Position numbers and translations under genes: made by a program. Positions 7,208-12,880 of a stretch of DNA of 12,880 nucleotides are shown piece by piece. The notes beneath the pieces are model-generated. The model searched no databases, had not been told where the DNA came from, and saw nothing but the letters and a program-made list of their open reading frames with translations. Source of the DNA: JARRQB01 sp965368585 (GTDB lineage: Bacteria > Pseudomonadota > Gammaproteobacteria > Chromatiales > Chromatiaceae); NCBI GenBank assembly GCA_965368585.1, contig CBDUNM010000144.1, positions 1 to 12,880 of the forward strand. The letters are read 5' to 3'. The stretch's first letter is position 1. Each line of letters opens with the position of its first letter.

Positions 7208-8785
7208 ATGACCGAATCAGCCAGGACTCAATGGTGGGACGACGTGATCCGCGCCGACACGGTCAGACTGAACGACCATGTCCACCTGTTGTGGGGTGAC
7301 CGGGTGCGGGTCCTGCAAAAAGACGACGCAACCGGAAAAGCGCGTATCTTCGGCCGCGGCAGTACGGGCTGGGTGGCGCAGGAGGTGCTCGGCGGAGCGC
7401 CGCTGCTGGAGATCTATTTCATCGACGTCGGGCAAGGCGACGGCGTGCTCGTCGTCACCCCCGAAGGCCATCACCTGATGATCGACGGCGGTCATCAGCG
7501 TAACCGCCAGCAAACCGGCAAGAGCGCCGCCGATTTCGTCGACTGGAAGTTCCACAAAGAATACCTTTCGGTTGACGAGAGGCGGAACCCCGACAAAAAC
7601 GCGATCCGCCTGGATGCAATGCTGGCCAGTCACGCGGACGCCGATCACTACGGCGGTTTGCGTGACCTCATCGATCGAAAACTCGAGTCGGACGCGAACG
7701 AACTCGACACCGACGATGTCACCGTGGAGGCGTTTTATCACCCCGGGCTCTGCCCGCAGCGGGCGGGAACGGACGGTCTGGGCGACAAGGTGAACGGTTT
7801 CTTCGTCAGCCTGCTCGACGATCGGCGGTCACTCGAAGCGGGCTTGGCCGACAACCCGGTCGGCGCGCCGGAGATCCGCGGGTTTTGGCGCGATTTTCTG
7901 ACGGCGGTGAAGGATCAACGACGGAAAAACGGCGCCCCGACACCGGTCGTGCGGATCTCGCAGAAAACCGCTTTCCTGCCAGGCTTCTCCGAGCAGGACG
8001 ATACCTCGGTCACCATTCGCGTCCTCGCACCGATCGAAAACGACATCAACGGTGTACCGGCACTGCGCGATCTGGGCAACGAAGCGGTCAACAAGAACGG
8101 CCACTCCATAGCTTTGCGGCTGGATTACGGGCAACGCAAGATTATGCTCACCGGCGATTTGAACGAGCAGAGCGAACGCGACATCATGGCGCACTATGGC
8201 GACGATTTCGCGGCCGTCTGGAGCGTGGATGTCGCCAAAGCGTGCCATCACGGCAGCCACCACGTCGACTACGATTTCTTACGGGGACTGAGTGCGCTGT
8301 CGACGATATTCTCGAGCGGCGACGCCAACACCTACGATCACCCCCGCGCTTGGGTGCTGGGGGCCGCCGCCTTGTCCGGACGCGTCATAGAAGACGACAC
8401 AAAGGCGCGCCTGAAGGCCCCCCTGATCTACTCGACCGAAATCGCGCGCAGCATATCACTCAAGTCGGTCGATCAGTTGCGCGAATATCACCAACCGCAA
8501 CGCTACGGCAGGCAATCCGCGGCACCGAGTCAAACCATCAGCGGCACCGTCACCAAGAGCAAATGGCGTGCGGTGCTCGATCGGCGATCAGCCGAGGCGA
8601 AAGATATACCCCCGCTCTCGAACACCAAAGTGCTGCGCGATATCATCTACGGACTGGTCAATGTCCGCACCGACGGTAAACGGCTGCTGTTCGCCGTGCG
8701 CAACGAGGGTAACCACGCATGGGCATACGAAACCATGGAACCCGGGGAGATCGCCGGGGCCTATCGACTGAAGCCCGATATATAG
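7208..8785 (+). CDS. ComEC-like metallo-beta-lactamase-fold hydrolase with SH3-like N-terminus
   Basis: The product (about 525 residues) is a metallo-beta-lactamase-fold hydrolase of the ComEC/Rec2-like branch. It has no signal peptide or membrane segments, so it is probably cytoplasmic. An SH3-like beta region spans about 15-62 (DRVRVLQKDD... STGWVAQEVL). The hydrolase domain starts at LEIYFIDVGQGDGVLV (about 68-82). Metal-site motifs are complete: SHADADH at 141-147 (HxDxDH), LTGD with D317, HHGS at 347-350, and a final YDHP with H378, typical of ComEC-type domains. About 145 further residues of unknown role follow. Proteins of this class act on nucleic acid or phosphodiester substrates, but the substrate here is unknown. 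I chose the ATG at 7208, preceded by GGGGAG at a spacing of 6; the frame is open from 7115 with no good site there. It is divergent from the Wadjet locus, which suggests, but does not show, a defence-related role. Confidence 0.85.
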   Translation: MTESARTQWWDDVIRADTVRLNDHVHLLWGDRVRVLQKDDATGKARIFGRGSTGWVAQEVLGGAPLLEIYFIDVGQGDGVLVVTPEGHHLMIDGGHQRNRQQTGKSAADFVDWKFHKEYLSVDERRNPDKNAIRLDAMLASHADADHYGGLRDLIDRKLESDANELDTDDVTVEAFYHPGLCPQRAGTDGLGDKVNGFFVSLLDDRRSLEAGLADNPVGAPEIRGFWRDFLTAVKDQRRKNGAPTPVVRISQKTAFLPGFSEQDDTSVTIRVLAPIENDINGVPALRDLGNEAVNKNGHSIALRLDYGQRKIMLTGDLNEQSERDIMAHYGDDFAAVWSVDVAKACHHGSHHVDYDFLRGLSALSTIFSSGDANTYDHPRAWVLGAAALSGRVIEDDTKARLKAPLIYSTEIARSISLKSVDQLREYHQPQRYGRQSAAPSQTISGTVTKSKWRAVLDRRSAEAKDIPPLSNTKVLRDIIYGLVNVRTDGKRLLFAVRNEGNHAWAYETMEPGEIAGAYRLKPDI

Positions 8786-8971
8786 CCGTTTGGGCGGCCG
8801 CAGCCGTTTCCTCGCGGTGAGGAAAAAGACAACGCTTTTCGAGCCAAGGCGTCGCCCAATCCGCATGTCCGGGAATGCTTATCCTGATCGATGACAAAGC
8901 TTCGCCCGGGGTTGGGGTGTAGGATTTGTAATAAGTGCGTATCAGACACCGGACACGAAGGCCAATTTCCC
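8786..8971. other. Intergenic region with an inverted repeat, after the MBL hydrolase
   Basis: Between the hydrolase and the flavin-reductase gene I see an octamer repeat AGCCGTTT (8784-8791 and 8802-8809) and a seven-pair hairpin (8807-8825). No gene is supported here: the frame open from 8891 has no ribosome-binding site. Confidence 0.4.
8807..8825. terminator. Possible terminator or hairpin after the MBL hydrolase
   Basis: TTTCCTC (8807-8813) pairs perfectly with GAGGAAA (8819-8825) around the loop GCGGT, 21 bases after the hydrolase stop. The plus strand continues with AA rather than a T-run. It is therefore a weak terminator on the plus strand, and may instead act as a Rho-dependent or mRNA-end structure. 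Confidence 0.3.
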
Positions 8972-9583
8972 ATGCCCCCGCCGGACAAACTCATCACTCT
9001 GGAAACCGGCCTGCCGATCTGGCACCACGTGTATGTCGTGTCGCCTTTGGTGGTCATAGGAACGAAAGAGGGCGACAGGTACGATCTGGCGACCAAGCAC
9101 CAGGCCGTGCCACTGGGCCACGACAACTACTTCGGTTTCATGTGCACACCCAAGCACGGCACCTACCACAATGTCCTGAAGGAAGGGGTCTTTACGGTCA
9201 CCTACCTGCGGCCTTCTCAGGTGCTGACCGCCGGTCTGGCAGCATCGCCGCGCTGCGATGACCCGAGTAACCCCAAACCCATTCTCGACGAACTGCCCAC
9301 GTTTCCGGCCAAGCATATCGACGGCTTCTTCGTCACCGGCGGTTACCTGTTTCTCGAGTGCACGCTGCACAAAATCGTCGACGATTTCGGCGATGCCAGT
9401 CTGATCAGCGGCAAGATCGTGGCGGCCTATGCGCATGAAGATTCCTTCCGCGTCTACGAAGGAGACGATCAGCGCATGATTTTCGATGCGCCAATGCTCG
9501 CATATCTGGCCTACGACCGGTTTGCCGAAATACGCGGCACCTTTACCTTTCCCGCGCCGAAGAACTTCGATCCGACCAAGTAA
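8972..9583 (+). CDS. Flavin-reductase-like domain protein
   Basis: The product of about 203 residues resembles the flavin-reductase-like (FMN-binding split-barrel) family, whose members bind FMN and usually reduce flavin or act in small oxidoreductase systems. Seen directly are the strand-turn VVIGTKEGDRYDLATKHQAVPLG region (27-49), FGFMCTPKHGTYHNVLKEGVFTVTY (54-78) with the expected nucleotide-binding position, and GKIVAAY at about 147-153. There is no membrane segment. I chose the ATG at 8972 (MPPPDKLITL) with AAGG 10 nt upstream; the longer frame from 8891 adds a CxxCxxC stretch but has no ribosome-binding site. The next gene starts 5 nt after its stop, so the two are likely one operon. 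The exact substrate is unknown. Confidence 0.75.
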   Translation: MPPPDKLITLETGLPIWHHVYVVSPLVVIGTKEGDRYDLATKHQAVPLGHDNYFGFMCTPKHGTYHNVLKEGVFTVTYLRPSQVLTAGLAASPRCDDPSNPKPILDELPTFPAKHIDGFFVTGGYLFLECTLHKIVDDFGDASLISGKIVAAYAHEDSFRVYEGDDQRMIFDAPMLAYLAYDRFAEIRGTFTFPAPKNFDPTK

Positions 9584-9588
9584 CGGGC

Positions 9589-10752
9589 ATGGAGATTCCA
9601 GCAAACGAGATCCTGTCGCGCCTGAGTTCACAACTCGATGACATGGTCTACCTGCTGAAAGAGCTGGTGTTACTCGAAACCCCCTCGCGGCAACCCGAAA
9701 CCCAAGCAGCCATCCTCGCCATGCTCAGCCGCGAGTTGAGCGAGGCGGGCATGCACGCCACCCGGTTTCGCGGCGTCGAGACCGGCGGTTATCTGGTCGC
9801 CAGGCCCCGGCGGCGCACCCGGCGCAAACCGGTGCAACTGCTCGTCGGGCATTGCGATACCGTGTGGCCGGTCGGCACGCTGGAGCAGATGCCGCTGGAA
9901 ATCGGTGCGGAAACGATCAAGGGGCCCGGCGTGTTCGACATGAAGGCGGGGCTGACCCAGATCATATTCGCGCTCAGATTGATCAATGAGCTGCAGATAG
10001 ACCTGCCGGTGGAACCGGTGGTTCTAATCAATTCCGACGAAGAGATCGGCAGTAAAGAATCGAAACAGGCGGTACACCGGCTGGCCCGTATCGCCGACCG
10101 CGCCCTGGTCCTGGAGCCGCCGCTGGGCCTGACCGGAAAACTCAAGACCGCACGCAAGGGCATCGGCCGATTTCACATGGTTGTCAATGGCAGAGCCGCA
10201 CATGCGGGGCTCGACCCCGGCAAAGGGGTCAGCGCCATCGTGGAACTTTCCCACCAGATCCAGAAACTGTTCGCGATGAACGACCCCGAACGGGGGATTA
10301 CCGTGAATGTCGGCATGATCGAAGGGGGCGTAACGGCCAACGTGGTGGCCCCGCAAAGCAGCGCCGAACTCGATGTGCGTGTGCTGACGCACGCGGACGC
10401 CGAATCGATCACCCGCTGCATACATACCCTGGAACCCATGCACCCGGAAGTCAAACTGACTATACGTGGTGCCATCAACCGGCCGCCCATGGAGCGGACG
10501 GAACGCAACCGAAGACTTTGGGACCTGGCCAGACGAACGGGCAGGCAACTGGGTATCGATCTCGACCAGGCGACTGCCGGAGGCGGTTCGGACGGCAACT
10601 ATACGAGCTTGTACACCGCCACGCTCGACGGTCTGGGAACGACCGGAGACGGCGCACACGCGCCGTACGAGTTCATCTACACCGCTAAACTGGTGGAAAG
10701 AACGGCCCTGCTGACGGCGCTGCTGATGCAGGAACCGATTTCGTCGAACTGA
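9589..10752 (+). CDS. M20 family metallopeptidase (CPG2/ArgE/DapE-like)
   Basis: The product (387 residues) is a zinc-dependent M20 deacylase or dipeptidase, related to carboxypeptidase G2 and ArgE. The metal-site residues are all visible: GHCDTVWP with H88 and D90, FDMKAG with bridging D117, SDEEIGS with catalytic E151 and E152, LEPP with E176, and GDGAHAPYEFI with H357. A dimerisation or lid domain is expected around 185-290, starting near the GRFHMVVNGRAAHAG segment. There is no signal peptide, so it probably acts in the cytoplasm on N-acyl amino acids, small peptides or folate-like conjugates. The gene follows the flavin-reductase-like gene by 5 nt and precedes the P-loop gene by 30 nt, so the three form a likely operon. 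The family is certain; the substrate is not. Confidence 0.9.
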   Translation: MEIPANEILSRLSSQLDDMVYLLKELVLLETPSRQPETQAAILAMLSRELSEAGMHATRFRGVETGGYLVARPRRRTRRKPVQLLVGHCDTVWPVGTLEQMPLEIGAETIKGPGVFDMKAGLTQIIFALRLINELQIDLPVEPVVLINSDEEIGSKESKQAVHRLARIADRALVLEPPLGLTGKLKTARKGIGRFHMVVNGRAAHAGLDPGKGVSAIVELSHQIQKLFAMNDPERGITVNVGMIEGGVTANVVAPQSSAELDVRVLTHADAESITRCIHTLEPMHPEVKLTIRGAINRPPMERTERNRRLWDLARRTGRQLGIDLDQATAGGGSDGNYTSLYTATLDGLGTTGDGAHAPYEFIYTAKLVERTALLTALLMQEPISSN

Positions 10753-10782
10753 AATCGCCGTTATGACGGCAGGCACCATACA

Positions 10783-11799
10783 GTGAACAAACGCATCATC
10801 TGCTTATCGCTGACCCGAATCACGGACTTTGCACAACGCGCCCTGGAAGTCGCCGCCGTCGAGCGGTCCGCCTGGGGCACCGGGGACTATGTGGTTTGCC
10901 GAATCACCCAACCCTCGCACGTGGTCCTGGTCGAACTGACCAACGGCCGCATGATGGAGCCTATGAAAGGGGATTTGGTCGTCGCCGCACTGGGTACCCG
11001 CTATGCTACGCTCGAGTCCACGGGAACCTGGGAAGAGGTCGGTGCCGACGGCCGGATTACACTGCTGACCGCGGCCGGCCTGGCCGGAAAGCTGACGTCC
11101 AAATCACCGTTGCGGCCACCTTTCATTGAGATGCAGTACGAGGGACACGTGCATATCGACGGCAAACCCGCCAACATGCAAGACTATGTGCCCGATACGC
11201 CGATCGTCCCGTACAACGTACCCACCATCTTCGTCGTCGGCACCAGTATGTCCGCCGGGAAGACCTCATCGGCCAGAGTGATCATCCATTTGTTGAAGGA
11301 GGCAGGACTCAAGGTACTCGGCGCGAAAGTCACCGGGGCGGGCCGCTACAAGGACATACTCGCGATGCAGGACGCCGGCGCCGACAATGTGTACGATTTC
11401 GTCGACGTGGGCCTGCCTTCGACCGTGCATCCCAAGCAAGACTACGTAAAGGCCCTGAACAAACTGCTCAGCATGATGCAAGCGACCGGCGCCGATGTCG
11501 CGGTGGTGGAAGCCGGTGCCTCGCCGCTCGAACCCTACAACGGCGACGTGGCGACCGAAAAGCTGCGCGATCACATCAAGTGCATGGTGTTGTGCGCCTC
11601 CGATCCCTATTCTGTGGTGGGTGTGACGAACAGCTTCGGCATCAATCCGGACATCGTGGGCGGTATTGCGACCAACACCTTTGCCGGCATCGACCTGATC
11701 AAGAAACTGTGCGGCATCAAAGCGCTCAATCTGACCGATCCGGATTCGTTGCCGGATTTGAGAGTGATTTTGACCGCGAAGCTGGGTATCCGGATCTGA
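10783..11799 (+). CDS. P-loop NTPase with BioD-like loop and novel-looking N-terminal domain
   Basis: The product has 338 residues. A glycine-rich loop GTSMSAGKT (153-161) has five residues between the first Gly and GK, the pattern of dethiobiotin synthetase (BioD/CobQ/MobB-like) rather than classic Walker A. Downstream are the AKVTGAGRYKDI strand-turn (181-192), DFVDVGLPST (205-214) and the AVVEAGASPLEP region (240-251). A C-terminal Asp-Pro (DPYSV, about 274-278) is similar to other members of the superfamily. The first 145 residues (GDYVVCRITQ..., GTRYATLESTGTWEEV) I do not recognise; the layout recalls DUF1611/DgcN proteins only distantly. There is no membrane segment. The start is a GTG at 10783, with AGG about 9 bases upstream (10771-10773); a seven-codon frame ends on this GTG. 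It follows the M20 gene by 30 nt. Possible roles are an ATP-dependent ligase or amino-acid acyl-transfer step paired with the M20 enzyme. Confidence 0.65.
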   Translation: MNKRIICLSLTRITDFAQRALEVAAVERSAWGTGDYVVCRITQPSHVVLVELTNGRMMEPMKGDLVVAALGTRYATLESTGTWEEVGADGRITLLTAAGLAGKLTSKSPLRPPFIEMQYEGHVHIDGKPANMQDYVPDTPIVPYNVPTIFVVGTSMSAGKTSSARVIIHLLKEAGLKVLGAKVTGAGRYKDILAMQDAGADNVYDFVDVGLPSTVHPKQDYVKALNKLLSMMQATGADVAVVEAGASPLEPYNGDVATEKLRDHIKCMVLCASDPYSVVGVTNSFGINPDIVGGIATNTFAGIDLIKKLCGIKALNLTDPDSLPDLRVILTAKLGIRI

Positions 11800-11860
11800 A
11801 CATTCATCGAAACGATCCGACGACCACCCTCACCCGTCGGACAAACCGCGTAGAGAGCCG

Positions 11861-12664
11861 ATGACTACAGCGTCCGACAATCATCAGACAGACCGTATCC
11901 AGCCCCCTCATGTGCGCCAGGTATCGCCGCAACATGTGCTGCGCTGGTTAAGACTCGGCTGGCAGGATTTCATCCGCTCGGGCTGGCCCAGCTTTCTGCA
12001 CGGCCTGATCGTATTCGTGGCCAGTATCGGAATCATTCAGGTCGCGTTGCTGTTCTGGCCCCTACTCCCAGGCGCCGTGTCAGGATTCGTACTGGTCGGA
12101 CCCATTCTGGCCACTGGTCTGTATGCCTTGAGCCACCGCCTGGAACAGCAGCAAGTACCACGATTCCGAGATGCGGTGGCGGCCTGGCGACGGGGATCGA
12201 AGTGCCTGTTTCGTTTCAGTCTGCTGCTGATGCTGGCCGGTGCTGCCTGGGTGGCGGCGACAGCGGTGCTGTTCCACTTTTTCGTCAAGGCCGATATCAA
12301 CCAACCCGAAGCCTTCCTCCACTACGTACTGGTGCAGAATGAGCAGCACTTCTTTCTGTGGGCGATCCTGGGCGGGCTCGGCGCGGCCCTGGTGTTCGGC
12401 TTGACGGTCGTGTCGGTGCCCCTGCTGCTCGATCGGGATATCGACACGCGCACCGCCATGCTGACCAGCATGCGCGCGGTGGGTGACAACCCGATCACCA
12501 TGGGCTGCTGGGCGGTATTCATACTTGTCGCAACCGGCTTCTCGGTGGTCACGCTGATGCTCGGGTTCGTCGTCCTGTACCCGGTAATGGGGCATGCCTC
12601 TTGGCATGTCTACCGCGATCTGGTCGACGTCGATCATCTCGCACCGCGGGACATGTCGGGGTAA
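11861..12664 (+). CDS. DUF2189 family integral membrane protein
   Basis: The product (267 residues) looks like DUF2189, an inner-membrane family of unknown role found in proteobacteria. Hydrophobic segments suggest about five membrane spans: near 46-66, 70-90, 117-141, 164-190 and 212-240. The loop after the fourth carries VPLLLDRDIDTRTAMLTS, then the AVGDNP turn, both typical. A polar N-terminal tail of about 35 residues should be cytoplasmic. The ATG at 11861 is the only good candidate, with weak GAGAG upstream. The next gene begins 4 nt after its stop, so they are co-transcribed. Confidence 0.75.
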   Translation: MTTASDNHQTDRIQPPHVRQVSPQHVLRWLRLGWQDFIRSGWPSFLHGLIVFVASIGIIQVALLFWPLLPGAVSGFVLVGPILATGLYALSHRLEQQQVPRFRDAVAAWRRGSKCLFRFSLLLMLAGAAWVAATAVLFHFFVKADINQPEAFLHYVLVQNEQHFFLWAILGGLGAALVFGLTVVSVPLLLDRDIDTRTAMLTSMRAVGDNPITMGCWAVFILVATGFSVVTLMLGFVVLYPVMGHASWHVYRDLVDVDHLAPRDMSG

Positions 12665-12668
12665 CGCC

Positions 12669-12878
12669 ATGTTTGAGGTGACGGAAGAGCAAATCACCGA
12701 GATCGGGATGACCTGGGGCCTGACCATCCTGATCGGTTACATGCTGTTCATCATCTGGAACCTGGCACGCAAGTCGAAGGCGGGACGGTTCGGCACCTTC
12801 GTGCTGTTCTTCGTGCTGGCCTTCGGCATGCTCGGCTTTGTCGCCAAGGCGGTCATCAAATGGTTGTTCGACATCTGA
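12669..12878 (+). CDS. DUF2788 small inner-membrane protein
   Basis: The product is 69 residues with two membrane spans, about 13-31 and 42-66. They flank ARKSKAGRFGTFVLFF, the conserved SKAG(R/K)FGT turn of DUF2788, a short family of unknown role common in gammaproteobacteria. The ATG at 12669 follows the DUF2189 stop by 4 nt, so the two are translated together. The gene is complete: its TGA falls two bases before the window end. Confidence 0.8.
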   Translation: MFEVTEEQITEIGMTWGLTILIGYMLFIIWNLARKSKAGRFGTFVLFFVLAFGMLGFVAKAVIKWLFDI

Positions 12879-12880
12879 CC

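Noticed and set aside
8891..8971. Longer start of the flavin-reductase gene with a CxxCxxC-like stretch
   Set aside because: There is no ribosome-binding site and this part is outside the family's domain; the ATG at 8972 has AAGG upstream.
10763..10786. Seven-codon frame ending on the GTG start of the P-loop gene
   Set aside because: It is too short and lacks a ribosome-binding site; probably chance, though similar to the pattern before jetA.

Overview
The window reads as a chromosomal segment of a GC-rich gammaproteobacterium. Two things suggest this: the strong preference for G or C at third codon positions, and the DUF2189 membrane protein followed by a DUF2788 small membrane protein at the right end, which I know mainly from gammaproteobacteria. 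No rRNA, tRNA, CRISPR array, transposase or integrase was seen, so the placement is an inference.

Left half (about 219 to 6953, all minus strand): a complete four-gene Wadjet (type I) anti-plasmid system in the order jetA-jetB-jetC-jetD. JetA is a DUF3375 kleisin-like subunit, JetB a DUF4194 winged-helix (KITE-like) subunit, JetC an SMC/MukB-like ATPase with intact Walker A, signature and Walker B motifs, and JetD a DUF3322/DUF2220 Toprim nuclease with its acidic residues in place. Every junction overlaps, which suggests one transcript and coupled translation. The known role of such systems is to extrude loops along incoming circular DNA and cleave it. Ahead of jetA lies a 31-codon ORF with the best Shine-Dalgarno sequence of the locus, set in the loop of a possible A-U hairpin. 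jetA itself has no visible ribosome-binding site. This may be a leader peptide controlling the system.

Middle (about 6954 to 8971): a divergent intergenic region with a small hairpin and a spaced direct repeat, then a plus-strand gene for a ComEC-like metallo-beta-lactamase-fold hydrolase with an N-terminal SH3-like segment and a long C-terminal extension. Its position next to Wadjet makes it a possible accessory gene of the defence locus, but nothing proves a link.

Right half (about 8972 to 12878, plus strand): a tight three-gene set encoding a flavin-reductase-like protein, an M20 metallopeptidase (CPG2/ArgE type) and a P-loop protein with a BioD-like GTxxxxGKT loop, perhaps a small metabolic or amino-acid-derivative pathway of unknown substrate. 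It is followed by DUF2189 and DUF2788 membrane proteins, which look like ordinary core genes.
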